Source: Faecalibacterium sp. I4-1-79 (GTDB taxonomy: Bacteria; Bacillota; Clostridia; Oscillospirales; Ruminococcaceae). From it: a stretch of DNA of 64,000 nt. Below are positions 48,050 to 57,278 of this stretch, piece after piece. Position numbers and translations under genes: made by a program. Location of the stretch: positions 3,038,001 to 3,102,000 of the forward strand of contig NZ_CP094467.1 of the NCBI RefSeq assembly GCF_023347235.1, in the 5' to 3' direction. Every line of letters starts with the position of its first letter. Position 1 is the stretch's first letter. The notes beneath the pieces were generated by a model, which was not told the DNA's origin, ran no database searches, and saw nothing but the letters and a program-made list of their open reading frames with translations.

Positions 48050-49323
48050 TCAAGCTGTATAATTTTGACGAGCTGAAGCCGGAAGAGATTCTGAACCGGG
48101 ACATCCGCGCCGAGAAGAACGTGGAGGACGTGGTGGACGCCATCATTGCGGACGTGCGCGCCCGGGGCGACGACGCCCTGAAGGACTACGCCTTGAAATT
48201 TGACGGAGCAGCAATCGAAAATTTACAGGTGACGCAGGCGGAGATCGACGAAGCCTTTGCGGGCATGGACCCCTATTTCCTCGAGACGCTGCGGCAGGCG
48301 GCGGAGAACATCGAGCAGTTCCACCGCCAGCAGGTGCACAAGAATTTTGTGATGAACGACCGCCCCGGCATTGTACTGGGGCAGAAATATACTCCCATTG
48401 AAAAGGCCGGTGTCTATGTGCCCGGCGGCACGGCGGCGTATCCTTCCACCGTGCTCATGGACGTCATCCCCGCCAAGGTGGCAGGGGTGTCCGAGATCGT
48501 CATGACCACCCCCGCCGGGAAGGACGGCAAGGTGAACCCGGTCATTCTGGCTGCTGCCGCCACCGCCGGGGTGACTAAAATCTTCAAGACCGGCGGCGCA
48601 CAGGCCGTGGCGGCGCTGGCCTACGGTACCCAGAGCATCCCGGCGGTGGATAAGATCGTAGGCCCCGGCAACATCTACGTTGCCACCGCCAAGCGCAAGG
48701 TGTTCGGCAAGGTGGGCATTGATATGATCGCAGGCCCCAGCGAAATTCTGGTGCTGGCAGACGGCAGCTGCAATCCCGCATGGGTGGCGGCAGACCTGTT
48801 AAGTCAGGCCGAGCACGACAAGCTGGCAAGCCCGGTACTTGTCACCGACAGCGCAGACCTTGCCAAGGCGGTACAGGCTGAGCTGGAGGTACAGATCCCG
48901 CAGCTGCCCCGCGCCGCCATTGCCCGCGCCAGCGTGGACGACAACGGTAAGATCATCCTCTGCACCGACCTGCACAAGGCCATCGAGGCCTGCAACATCA
49001 TCGCGCCGGAGCACTTGGAGGTCTGCGTGGAGGACCCCTTTGGGGTGCTGAACGAGATCCGCAACGCGGGCAGCATCTTCCTTGGCCGCAACGTGCCGGA
49101 GGCGCTGGGCGATTACTTTGCAGGCCCCAACCACACCCTGCCCACCAGCGGCACCGCACGCTTTTCCAGCCCGCTGGGCGTGGACGATTTTGTCAAGAAG
49201 TCCAGCTTCATCTACTACACCCGGGACGCGCTGGAAGCCGTTGCGCCCCGCATTGCAGACTTTGCCGAGCGCGAGGGTCTGCACGCCCACGCCCGCAGCG
49301 TGACCATCCGGTATGAGAAGTAA
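48046..49323 (+). CDS. hisD: Histidinol dehydrogenase
   Basis: A 425-residue zinc enzyme that oxidises histidinol to histidine in two steps. [27 protein letters not shown]-type [16 protein letters not shown] and [10 protein letters not shown] are family signatures. The shared ATGA with the fused hisZG gene couples them. The start at 48046 follows GGAGGAAGAG. A longer upstream frame is hisG in another frame. Confidence 0.97.
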   Translation: MIKLYNFDELKPEEILNRDIRAEKNVEDVVDAIIADVRARGDDALKDYALKFDGAAIENLQVTQAEIDEAFAGMDPYFLETLRQAAENIEQFHRQQVHKNFVMNDRPGIVLGQKYTPIEKAGVYVPGGTAAYPSTVLMDVIPAKVAGVSEIVMTTPAGKDGKVNPVILAAAATAGVTKIFKTGGAQAVAALAYGTQSIPAVDKIVGPGNIYVATAKRKVFGKVGIDMIAGPSEILVLADGSCNPAWVAADLLSQAEHDKLASPVLVTDSADLAKAVQAELEVQIPQLPRAAIARASVDDNGKIILCTDLHKAIEACNIIAPEHLEVCVEDPFGVLNEIRNAGSIFLGRNVPEALGDYFAGPNHTLPTSGTARFSSPLGVDDFVKKSSFIYYTRDALEAVAPRIADFAEREGLHAHARSVTIRYEK

Positions 49324-49335
49324 GAGGAAACCATT

Positions 49336-50397
49336 ATGAGCCGTTTTCTTTCCCCTGCCCTGTCCGCTGTCACTCCTTACACGCCGGGAGAGCAGCCGCA
49401 GGATCAGCAGTACATCAAACTGAATACCAACGAAAGCCCCTATCTGCCGTCGCCCCGGGTGGTGGCAGCCGTAAGCGAAGCCGAGGTGGAAAAGCTGCGC
49501 CTTTACTCCGACCCCGCCTGTGCCCAGCTGCTGCGCACGGCAGCGGCGCATTTCGGCTTGCAGCCTTCCCAGGTCATGCCCGGCAACGGCAGCGACGAGA
49601 ACCTGTTCTTTGCGCTGCGCGCCTTCTGTGACGAGAGCCACCCGCTGGCCTTTGCGGATATCACCTACGGCTGCTACGGCGTGTGGTGCGGTCTGCTGCA
49701 CATCCCCACCCACATCATTCCGTTAAAAGAGGACTTCACCCTTGACCCCGCCGATTACCACGGCCTGCACGAGACCATCGTCATTGCAAACCCGAACGCC
49801 CCCACCGGACTGTGCCTGCCCCGGGATGCCATCGAGGGCATTTTGCGATCGAACCCGGACAGCGTGGTCATTGTGGACGAAGCCTATGTGGACTTTGGCG
49901 GCGAGAGCTGTGTGCCGCTGATCGACCAATACGAAAACCTGCTGGTGGTGCAGACCTTCTCGAAATCCCGGCAGCTGGCGGGTGCGCGGCTGGGGCTTGC
50001 CATGGGCAATGCGGCGCTGATCGCCGATTTGAACCGGGTCAAGTTCAGCCTGAACCCCTACAACATCAACCGCCTGACCCTGAAAGTCGGACAGGCTGCG
50101 CTGGAGGATACCGCCTACTTTGAAAAGACCCGCGCCGCCATTATGGACACCCGCGCATGGACGATGCAGCAGCTGACCGACCGGGGCTTTACCGTACTGG
50201 ACAGCCGCGCAAACTTTGTATTTGCCAGCACAGAACGGATAAACGGTGGTGTGCTATACAAAAAGTTAAAGGAAAACGGCATTCTGGTGCGGCATTTTGA
50301 TGCGCCGCGCATTGAAAACTGGCTGCGCATCACCATCGGCACGCCGGAGCAGATGCAGGCACTGATGGACGCCGTGGACAAAATACTGGAGGTGTGA
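49336..50397 (+). CDS. hisC: Histidinol-phosphate aminotransferase
   Basis: A 353-residue PLP-dependent class II aminotransferase that turns imidazole-acetol phosphate into histidinol phosphate. NTNESPY at the N-terminus, GNGSDENLFFALRAF, NPNAPTG, VDEAYVDF and the PLP lysine in TFSKSRQLAGARLG are present. Length normal. AAGAGGAAACC precedes the ATG, 12 bases after hisD. Confidence 0.95.
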   Translation: MSRFLSPALSAVTPYTPGEQPQDQQYIKLNTNESPYLPSPRVVAAVSEAEVEKLRLYSDPACAQLLRTAAAHFGLQPSQVMPGNGSDENLFFALRAFCDESHPLAFADITYGCYGVWCGLLHIPTHIIPLKEDFTLDPADYHGLHETIVIANPNAPTGLCLPRDAIEGILRSNPDSVVIVDEAYVDFGGESCVPLIDQYENLLVVQTFSKSRQLAGARLGLAMGNAALIADLNRVKFSLNPYNINRLTLKVGQAALEDTAYFEKTRAAIMDTRAWTMQQLTDRGFTVLDSRANFVFASTERINGGVLYKKLKENGILVRHFDAPRIENWLRITIGTPEQMQALMDAVDKILEV

Positions 50398-50399
50398 CA

Positions 50400-50996
50400 A
50401 TGGCAGAGCGCATGGTAACGCTGGAACGCAGCACCAACGAGACCCAGATCGAGCTGACCCTTGATCTGGACGGCACTGGCCGCTACGAGATCGACACCGG
50501 ATGCGGCTTTCTGAACCACATGCTGGAGCTGTTTGCCCGGCACGGACGGTTTGATCTGGTGCTCACCTGCCACGGCGATGTGCAGGTGGACTACCACCAC
50601 ACCACCGAGGACGTGGGCATTGCGCTGGGACAGGCCTTTGCCCGGGCGCTGGGCGAGATGCGCGGCATCTGCCGCTACGGCAGCTTCTACCTGCCCATGG
50701 ACGAAGCACTGGTGCTGTGCGCGGTGGATCTTTCCGGGCGCTGCACCCTGAACTGGGACATCCACTGCCAGACCGAAAAGGTGGGCGATTTTGACGTGGA
50801 GTGCGCCAAGGAGTTCTGGTACGGCTTTGCCCGCAGCGTGCCCGCCACCGTCCATTTTGTGCAGTTTGCAGGCGAGAACACCCACCACATTCTGGAAGCC
50901 TGCTTCAAGGGCGCGGGCCACGCGCTGGCCGAAGCTGTGCGCATCGACGCGGCACATCGGGACGAGATCCCCTCCACGAAAGGACTGCTGGTATGA
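50400..50996 (+). CDS. hisB: Imidazoleglycerol-phosphate dehydratase
   Basis: A 198-residue manganese enzyme dehydrating imidazoleglycerol phosphate. GCGFLNHMLELFARHG and DYHHTTEDVGIALGQA carry the duplicated histidine ligands, and EAIHIDAAHR-type end is complete. It lacks the phosphatase domain of the enterobacterial HisB; that job belongs to the PHP gene at 53844. ATG 50400 after GGAGGTGTGACA is preferred over GTG 50394. Confidence 0.96.
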   Translation: MAERMVTLERSTNETQIELTLDLDGTGRYEIDTGCGFLNHMLELFARHGRFDLVLTCHGDVQVDYHHTTEDVGIALGQAFARALGEMRGICRYGSFYLPMDEALVLCAVDLSGRCTLNWDIHCQTEKVGDFDVECAKEFWYGFARSVPATVHFVQFAGENTHHILEACFKGAGHALAEAVRIDAAHRDEIPSTKGLLV

Positions 50997-51601
50997 TCGC
51001 CATTCTTGATTACGGCGTGGGCAACCTGTTCAGCCTGCGTTCCAGCTTGCAGCAGCTGGGGCTGCAGGCGGTGGTCACCGCCGACGCCGATGCCATCCGC
51101 GCCGCCGACCGGCTTATCCTGCCGGGGGTGGGCGCATTCGGGGATGCCATGGCAAAGCTTACCGCCACCGGCCTTGTGCCGGTGCTGAAAGAGCAGGCGG
51201 AAGAGAAGCCGTTGCTCGGCATCTGCCTTGGGATGCAGCTGCTGTTTGAAAAAAGCTACGAATACGGCGAGCACGCCGGGCTGGGCTTTATCAAAGGTGA
51301 GGTCTGCCCGCTGGGGCCCGACCTTGCGGACAAAAGTCTGAAAGTGCCGCAGATGGGCTGGAACGCCTTGCACATCGTAAAGGACGACCCCCTGTTCCGG
51401 TACATCCGCGAAGGCGAGTATGTGTACTACGTCCACAGCTACTACGGCAAAAACTGCGCCGAAAGCACCCTTGCCGTCAGCGATTATTCCATCCCGGTCA
51501 CCGGCGCGGTGCGGGCGGGGCGGGTGTACGGCACCCAGTTCCACCCGGAAAAAAGCGGCGATACCGGGCTGCGGATCCTCAAGGCGTTCAGTGAATTGTA
51601 A
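50993..51601 (+). CDS. hisH: Imidazole glycerol phosphate synthase, glutaminase subunit
   Basis: A 202-residue class I glutamine amidotransferase. LPGVGAFGDAM, nucleophile Cys in LGICLGMQLLFE, and His/Glu in GTQFHPEKSG form the triad. It supplies ammonia to HisF. ATGA overlap with hisB. Confidence 0.96.
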   Translation: MIAILDYGVGNLFSLRSSLQQLGLQAVVTADADAIRAADRLILPGVGAFGDAMAKLTATGLVPVLKEQAEEKPLLGICLGMQLLFEKSYEYGEHAGLGFIKGEVCPLGPDLADKSLKVPQMGWNALHIVKDDPLFRYIREGEYVYYVHSYYGKNCAESTLAVSDYSIPVTGAVRAGRVYGTQFHPEKSGDTGLRILKAFSEL

Positions 51602-51631
51602 GCGGGTGAGGACGCTAAAGGAGAAACAACC

Positions 51632-52351
51632 ATGCAATTATTTCCAGCCATTGACCTGCGCGGCGGGCAGGTGGTGCGCCTGACACAGGGCGACTACGAC
51701 CGCATGACCGTTTACGGACAGGATCCCTGCGCACAGGCACGCAGCTTTGTGGCCGCCGGGGCAAAAAATCTTCATGTGGTGGACTTGGACGGTGCCAAAG
51801 ACGGCACCCTTTCCAACTACGACACCATTGCCGCGCTGGCAAAGCAGGGCGGCTTGTACATCGAGGTAGGCGGCGGCATCCGCACCGAGGAACGCATTGA
51901 AAAATACCTTTCCCTCGGGGTGGGGCGCTGCATTCTGGGCAGCGTGGCGGTGACGGATTTTGCCTTTACCGCCCGGATGCTGCAAAAATACGGCGATAAG
52001 ATCGCCGTGGGCGTGGACGCCAAGGACGGCTATGTGGCCATCCACGGCTGGAAGGAGGTCAGCGCCGAGCCGGGCGTTGCCTTCTGCAAGCGGCTGGCAG
52101 AAGCCGGCTGCACCGCCATCATCTACACCGACATTGCCTGTGACGGCGCGATGCAGGGCACAAACCTGGGCCTTTACCGTCAGCTGGCGGCGGAAGTGCC
52201 CGGGGTGGCCTTTACCGCCAGCGGCGGCATCTCCTCCGAGGCAGAGCTGCTGGAATTGCAGCAGATGGGCACGGCAGCGGCGATTCTGGGCAAAAGCCTG
52301 TACACCGGTGCGCTGGACCTTGCCCGCTGCGTGCAGCTGGTGCAGGACTGA
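51632..52351 (+). CDS. hisA: ProFAR isomerase
   Basis: A 239-residue (beta/alpha)8 enzyme isomerising ProFAR to PRFAR. PAIDLRGGQVVRLTQGDY, VDLDGAKDG and IEVGGGIRTEE are the signatures; catalytic Asp is in the first and another in IYTDIACDGAM. AAGGAGAAACAACC precedes the start. Confidence 0.96.
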   Translation: MQLFPAIDLRGGQVVRLTQGDYDRMTVYGQDPCAQARSFVAAGAKNLHVVDLDGAKDGTLSNYDTIAALAKQGGLYIEVGGGIRTEERIEKYLSLGVGRCILGSVAVTDFAFTARMLQKYGDKIAVGVDAKDGYVAIHGWKEVSAEPGVAFCKRLAEAGCTAIIYTDIACDGAMQGTNLGLYRQLAAEVPGVAFTASGGISSEAELLELQQMGTAAAILGKSLYTGALDLARCVQLVQD

Positions 52352-52366
52352 GAAAGAGGGAGCTTT

Positions 52367-53122
52367 ATGATAACCAAACGCATCATCCCCTGTCTGGACG
52401 TGCGCGACGGCCGGGTGGTCAAAGGCACGAACTTTGAGGGCATCAAGGACGTAGCCGACCCAGTGGAGATGGCACGGCTGTACAACGCCGCCGGGGCGGA
52501 CGAGCTGGTGTTTTACGATATCACCGCCAGCTTTGAGGGACGCGCCCTCTTTACCGACATCCTGACCCGGGTGGCGGGAGAAATTTTTATCCCCCTGACC
52601 GTGGGCGGCGGCATCAACACACTGGAGGATTTTGACCGGGTGCTGAAATGCGGCGCAGATAAGGTAAGCGTCAACTCCGGCGCGCTGAAAGACCCCGGGC
52701 TGATCCCCGCCGCCGCGCAGCGCTACGGCGACCAGTGCGTGGTGCTTTCCGCAGACGTGAAGCGGGTGAACGGGCAGTTCCGGGTGTTCGCCAAGGGCGG
52801 GCGCGAGGATACCGGCCGGGATGCGCTGGACTGGGTAAGCTGGTGCGCTGCCCACGGCGCGGGCGAAATATGCCTGAACAGCATCGACACCGACGGCGTG
52901 CGCAACGGCTTCGACATTGAAATGCTGGACGCGGTGGCTGCCCGGGTGAATATCCCCATCATTGCCAGCGGCGGCGCGGGCAAAAAAGAGGATTTTCTGG
53001 AGCTGTTCCACCACAAGGGCATCGACGCCGGGCTGGCGGCGGGCATCTTCCACCAGAAGCTGCTGGGTATCCGGGAACTGAAGGAATACCTGAACGCAAG
53101 CGGCGTGGAGATGCGGCTGTAA
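52367..53122 (+). CDS. hisF: Imidazole glycerol phosphate synthase, cyclase subunit
   Basis: A 251-residue (beta/alpha)8 partner of HisH making IGP and AICAR. IIPCLDVRDGRVVKG (Asp), VNSGA, SADVKRV and EICLNSIDTDGVRNGFD are family motifs. The start is 15 bases after hisA with AGAAAGAGGGAG. Confidence 0.97.
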   Translation: MITKRIIPCLDVRDGRVVKGTNFEGIKDVADPVEMARLYNAAGADELVFYDITASFEGRALFTDILTRVAGEIFIPLTVGGGINTLEDFDRVLKCGADKVSVNSGALKDPGLIPAAAQRYGDQCVVLSADVKRVNGQFRVFAKGGREDTGRDALDWVSWCAAHGAGEICLNSIDTDGVRNGFDIEMLDAVAARVNIPIIASGGAGKKEDFLELFHHKGIDAGLAAGIFHQKLLGIRELKEYLNASGVEMRL

Positions 53123-53200
53123 AAACACAAAAACACCTTGCATTTTTATCTTGAATACGATAAAATACACAGTATCCCCATCCGGGGAGGGAGAACCGTC

Positions 53201-53836
53201 ATGGAACTGAAATTTGATGAAAAAGGCCTGATCCCCGCCATCGTGCAGGATCACTACACAAAGCAGGTGCTCACCCTTGCCTACATGAACGCTGAAACGC
53301 TGGCGCTGACCATCGCCGAGGGGCGCACCGTGTTCTGGAGCCGCAGCCGTCAGGAGATCTGGCGCAAGGGCGAGACCAGCGGCAATGTGCAGCGGGTGGT
53401 GTCCATTACCGCCGACTGCGATGCCGACGCACTGGTGGTAGAGGTGGTAAAGGACGGCCCCGCCTGTCACACCGGAGCGGAAAGCTGCTTTTTCAATGAA
53501 GTATACGTCTCCCCGGAGCTGAAGCAGTTCAGCTGGCAGGGGCTGTATAACCTCATCAAAGGCCGCAAGGATACCCCCACCGCAGGCAGCTACACCACCT
53601 ACCTGTTTGAAAAGGGCAAGGAGAAGATCCTGAAAAAGGTGGGCGAAGAGTGCACCGAGGTCATCATTGCGGGTGAAAAAGAGGACAAGGCCGAGACGGT
53701 CTACGAGATCAGCGACCTTGCCTATCATGTGCTGGTGCTGATGGTCAGCGCGGGCATCACCGTAGAGGATGTGACCCGGGAGCTGGAAAAGCGCCACGTC
53801 ATCGACCACAAGGTCAAGCAGGAAAGGATGCAGTGA
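53201..53836 (+). CDS. hisIE: Bifunctional PR-AMP cyclohydrolase / PR-ATP pyrophosphatase
   Basis: A 211-residue fusion of HisI (1-110: [12 protein letters not shown]-type segment, [17 protein letters not shown] and the zinc DCDADALV) and HisE (115-211: [20 protein letters not shown]-type segment, helix bundle). It performs the second and third steps of the pathway. GGGGAGGGAGAACC precedes ATG 53201. The 78-base gap after hisF is the widest inside the operon. Confidence 0.95.
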   Translation: MELKFDEKGLIPAIVQDHYTKQVLTLAYMNAETLALTIAEGRTVFWSRSRQEIWRKGETSGNVQRVVSITADCDADALVVEVVKDGPACHTGAESCFFNEVYVSPELKQFSWQGLYNLIKGRKDTPTAGSYTTYLFEKGKEKILKKVGEECTEVIIAGEKEDKAETVYEISDLAYHVLVLMVSAGITVEDVTRELEKRHVIDHKVKQERMQ

Positions 53837-53843
53837 GAAGCCT

Positions 53844-54668
53844 ATGGCAGATTACAGAAAATCCAGCGTACATTGCCACTCTACCCTGTGTGACGGCAAG
53901 AACACCCTGCAGGAGATGGCGGGTGCCGCCTGTGCGCAGGGGCTGACCACCCTTGGTTTCAGCGGCCACAGCTACACAAAGCCCGACCGCGAGTACTGCA
54001 TGACCCCCGGCCGCACCGCGCAGTACCGCGCCACCATTGCCAAGCTGAAAAACGAGTACCGGGGCAAAGTAGATATCCTGTGCGGCATCGAGTGGGACCT
54101 GCTGAGCGAGGGCACGCCCAAGGGCTTTGATTACTGGATCGGCAGCGCACACCATCTGTACGGCAAAAACACCGGCAAATACTACGAGATCGATTTCCGC
54201 CCCGAGGATCTGCGGGACTGCATCAACAACGATTTTGACGGTGACCCGCTGGCAGCGGTGGAAGCCTATTTTGCCGAGGTGGAGAAGATCGCCGCCAAAA
54301 AGCCGGACATTCTGGGGCACATCGACCTTATCAAAAAGCTGAACGCGGACAGCAGCTTTTTTGACGAGGAGTCTCCCCGCTACAAGGCAGCGGCGCTCAG
54401 GGCGCTGCACGCCGCCCGGGAGAACGACTGCATTTTGGAAGTGAACACCGGCGGCGTATACCGGGGTTACCGCAAGGACTTCTACCCCGGCGCATGGCTG
54501 CTGGGCGAGTGGAACAAGCTGGGCGGCAGGGTGATCATCACCGCCGACGCCCACGACACCGCCGCGCTGACCTTCGGCTTTGACGAAGCCGCCGCCGCCA
54601 TCAAAGCCGCAGGCTTTACCGCCCTGACCGTGCTGACCGTCAACGGGTTTGAGCAGCAGGAGTTATAA
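53844..54668 (+). CDS. hisK: PHP-family histidinol-phosphatase
   Basis: A 274-residue PHP metallophosphatase of the HisJ/HisK type, dephosphorylating histidinol phosphate. Metal ligands appear in VHCHSTLCDGK, GFSGHSYT, GIEWDLL, GSAHHLYG, GHIDLIKK and TADAHD. It begins 7 bases after hisIE, so it is in the operon. With it the operon is complete, and histidine from phosphoribosyl-ATP to histidine is covered. Confidence 0.92.
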   Translation: MADYRKSSVHCHSTLCDGKNTLQEMAGAACAQGLTTLGFSGHSYTKPDREYCMTPGRTAQYRATIAKLKNEYRGKVDILCGIEWDLLSEGTPKGFDYWIGSAHHLYGKNTGKYYEIDFRPEDLRDCINNDFDGDPLAAVEAYFAEVEKIAAKKPDILGHIDLIKKLNADSSFFDEESPRYKAAALRALHAARENDCILEVNTGGVYRGYRKDFYPGAWLLGEWNKLGGRVIITADAHDTAALTFGFDEAAAAIKAAGFTALTVLTVNGFEQQEL

Positions 54669-54672
54669 AAAA

Positions 54673-54728
54673 GTAGTTGCGAAACACCTACGGTGTTTCG
54701 CAACTACACAAATAAATTTTTTTAAATC
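54673..54728 (+). terminator. Strong terminator of the histidine operon
   Basis: A 16-bp perfect stem GTAGTTGCGAAACACC with its complement and a 3-base loop (TAC), then ACACAAATAAATTTTTTT. Confidence 0.8.
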
Positions 54729-54741
54729 GTTTTACCGCAAA

Positions 54742-54783
54742 AGAGGCCACTGCACACAAAAATGTGCAACGGCCTCCTTTTTG
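54742..54783 (+). terminator. Second hairpin before the MATE gene
   Basis: GAGGCC-AC-TGCACA/TGTGCA-AC-GGCCTC with CTTTTTG. It is a tandem terminator, just 19 bases before the MATE start. Confidence 0.75.
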
Positions 54784-54801
54784 CGCGAAGAAAGGAATCC
54801 T

Positions 54802-56178
54802 ATGACCCAGACGCGACCCCTGAAAACAAACCTCTTTAACCGGAATGCAGACCTGCTGCACGGGCCTATTTTCAAGAATCTTTTTCTGTTCATGCTGCCC
54901 ATTCTGGTGTCCAACCTGTTCCAGCAGCTGTATAATACCGTGGATACCATGATCGTGGGCAACGTGCTGGGCGATAGCGCACTGGCTGCCATCGGCTCCT
55001 GCGGGTCCATCTACGAGCTGCTGGTGGGCTTTGGCATCGGCATCGGCAACGGGCTTTCCATCGTGGCTGCACGCTCCTACGGGGCACAGGACGAGGATCT
55101 GCTCAAAAGGACGGTGGCCGGGTCGCTGGTCATCGGGCTTTGCGCAAGCTTTGTCATTACCACAGCGGGCTTTTTCGGCCTGCGGCCGCTTTTGCAGCTG
55201 CTGGACACCCCCGCCGAAATTTTAGAGGACGCCTACCGGTACATCATCGTCATCGATTTGGGCGTTTTAGTGATGTTCCTTTATAACCTGTGTGCCGGAC
55301 TTCTGCGCGCCATCGGCAACAGCGTGATGCCGCTGGTGTTTTTGCTTATCAGCTCCGGGCTGAACGTGGCGCTGGACCTGTGGTTCATTGCCGGGCTGGG
55401 CATGGGCGTACAGGGTGCGGCGGTGGCTACCGTCATTGCGCAGGGCATCTCGGTGGTGCTGTGCATTCTGTATGTGATGCGCCGCGTGCCGCTGCTGCTG
55501 CCCGCCCGCAAGCACTGGGCGGTGGGACAGCATTTGTACTGGGAGCTGTTCAGTCAGAGCATCTCCATGGGGCTGATGAGCAGCATCGTGTCGGCGGGGT
55601 CGGTGGTGCTGCAATACGGTATCAACGGGCTGGGCACGCTGACCATTGCGGGGCACACCGCCGCGCGCAAGCTGTTCTCCTTTACCAGTATGCCGCTGAT
55701 CTCCATGGCAAACGCAGGCTCTACCTTTGTTTCTCAGAACCGGGGCGCCGCTCAGCCGGAGCGGGTGCGCAAAGGGATGCGCACCATGTACCTGTGCTCG
55801 GTGGTCATTATGGCGGCCAACATGGTGCTGATGCAGCTTTTTGCCCGGCAGCTGGTGCAGCTGATCTCCGGTTCCTCCGCGCCCCTCGTGCTGGAAAACG
55901 GCGCACGGTATCTGCTGTGGAACGCGCCGTTCTACGCGGTGCTGGGGGTGCTGCTGTGCACCCGGTACGCCTTGCAGAGCCTTGGGCAGAAGGTACTGCC
56001 GCTGTTTTCCAGCGTCATCGAGCTGGTGGGCAAGGTGATCTTTGTGCTGGTGTTCATCCCGCGCTACGCCTACAACGCCGTCATCCTGTGCGAGCCCATC
56101 ATCTGGTGCTTCATGGCGGCATATCTCGTGGCAGTGTACCGCCGCGACGCCTTTGTGTATCCAAGAAAGAATCAATAA
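54802..56178 (+). CDS. MATE-family multidrug/metabolite efflux transporter
   Basis: A 458-residue membrane protein with 12 hydrophobic helices in two repeats. The first half has PILVSNLFQQLYNTVDTMIVG and the second ISMGLMSSIVSAGSVVLQ. Normal MATE length. It exports drugs or toxins in exchange for Na+ or H+. ATG 54802 follows AAAGGAATCC. The gene has no obvious local regulator. Confidence 0.93.
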   Translation: MTQTRPLKTNLFNRNADLLHGPIFKNLFLFMLPILVSNLFQQLYNTVDTMIVGNVLGDSALAAIGSCGSIYELLVGFGIGIGNGLSIVAARSYGAQDEDLLKRTVAGSLVIGLCASFVITTAGFFGLRPLLQLLDTPAEILEDAYRYIIVIDLGVLVMFLYNLCAGLLRAIGNSVMPLVFLLISSGLNVALDLWFIAGLGMGVQGAAVATVIAQGISVVLCILYVMRRVPLLLPARKHWAVGQHLYWELFSQSISMGLMSSIVSAGSVVLQYGINGLGTLTIAGHTAARKLFSFTSMPLISMANAGSTFVSQNRGAAQPERVRKGMRTMYLCSVVIMAANMVLMQLFARQLVQLISGSSAPLVLENGARYLLWNAPFYAVLGVLLCTRYALQSLGQKVLPLFSSVIELVGKVIFVLVFIPRYAYNAVILCEPIIWCFMAAYLVAVYRRDAFVYPRKNQ

Positions 56179-56188
56179 ATAAACAAAA

Positions 56189-56230
56189 ACAAGCACCGGA
56201 GCGTCTGCGGACGCTCCGGTGCTTGTTTTT
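56189..56230. terminator. Terminator between MATE and mupG
   Basis: ACAAGCACCGGAGCGTC/GACGCTCCGGTGCTTGT with TGCG loop and T-runs on both sides. The stem is nearly identical to that of repeat H copy 2. Confidence 0.85.
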
Positions 56231-57278
56231 ATGATGTTTTTACCATGCGGAAGGTCTTTCCGCGCTTAATGCAGTCCAGCAGCAGGTCGTATTCTGCGGG
56301 CACCTCGCCGATGACGTTTACCTTTTCGTCTGCGGGTAAGTCAACGCGCACAAGCTGGATCTCGCCGGAATAGCGCCCGTAGCCGATGTTATCCATGGTC
56401 ACGCAGCGGCGGCGGCGCTCTGTGCAGTTATCCGGCTGCACGGTGCTGCCAAAGCAGGAGTAGAGCCGGGATTCCTGATACCGCACAAGCCCTTTGGGCG
56501 AATCCGGGCGGCAGGTAAAGGTGCGGTCGTACAGCGTCTCGTAGCCGGGGCGCAGGGCGACCGGCAGGCAGAGCTCGCCGGTGGTGCAGAAGTGCCGGAT
56601 GTACTCCTGTTCCCGGGTGCTGACCTCCGGGTCGCCCGCAAAAATGCCGTCCAGCCCGTAGTTCAGCGCTAAGTCCGCAAAGGCCGCTGAGGGGGCGGCG
56701 GTGCGGTGGGCTTCCAGCGTGGGCAGACCCTTGTACAGCGGGCCGCGCAGCAGGGCGTCGCCGGGGATGAAGCCGTACACCTGCAAGCCCTCTGCCTGCA
56801 AAGCTGCGGTGCTCTCACGCAAAAATTCCGGGTCAAGGCCGGTCTCCGGGCGGGGGTAGAAGTTGTGCATGGCGATGACCGTGCCGCCGCCTGCCGCCAG
56901 CTGCCGTGCCACCTCCGGGGTGGTGGTGGAGGCGTTGACGGCAACGGGCAGCTGCTGCGCAAGGGCGCACATCTGCTCCACCGAGAAGCCGTAGTCCAGC
57001 CGCAAACCCCACAGGTGCAGCCGCTTTGCCAGCGCGGTCAGGTCGGCGCAGCCGAACTGCCGGATGGTCTTTTCCGACACATCTGCCAGAATGCGCCAGC
57101 CCTGTGCCGCCAGAAAGTCGCACATCTCCTGCACGCGGGCGCAGTAAGCGGCGTCAAATTCTTCGCTGATATGCAGTGAGATAAAAACAGGCGCGCCGCC
57201 TGCCGCAAAAGCGGAAAGCGACGCACGCTGTTCCTCAAACTGCGTCAGATACACTGACCGTCCGAGTGTTTTAAGCAT
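56229..57278 (-). CDS. mupG: 6-phospho-N-acetylmuramidase (MupG-like)
   Basis: A 349-residue cytoplasmic protein of the DUF871/MupG family with a TIM barrel (1-240) and a C-terminal domain. FISLHISEEF, LHLWGLRLDYGF, NASTTTPEVARQL and MHNFYPRPETGLD are family features. Staphylococcal MupG cleaves MurNAc-6P-GlcNAc, giving MurNAc-6P and GlcNAc, and is encoded beside murQ, murP and murR, exactly as here. Its ATG 57278 lies inside the murP end (8-base overlap), so translation is coupled. Confidence 0.88.
   Translation of the reverse strand: MLKTLGRSVYLTQFEEQRASLSAFAAGGAPVFISLHISEEFDAAYCARVQEMCDFLAAQGWRILADVSEKTIRQFGCADLTALAKRLHLWGLRLDYGFSVEQMCALAQQLPVAVNASTTTPEVARQLAAGGGTVIAMHNFYPRPETGLDPEFLRESTAALQAEGLQVYGFIPGDALLRGPLYKGLPTLEAHRTAAPSAAFADLALNYGLDGIFAGDPEVSTREQEYIRHFCTTGELCLPVALRPGYETLYDRTFTCRPDSPKGLVRYQESRLYSCFGSTVQPDNCTERRRRCVTMDNIGYGRYSGEIQLVRVDLPADEKVNVIGEVPAEYDLLLDCIKRGKTFRMVKTS

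Noticed and set aside
51638-53809. 723-codon open frame opposite hisA-hisF-hisIE
   Set aside because: It runs across three real genes with full catalytic motifs; it is a by-product of GC-rich codon use.
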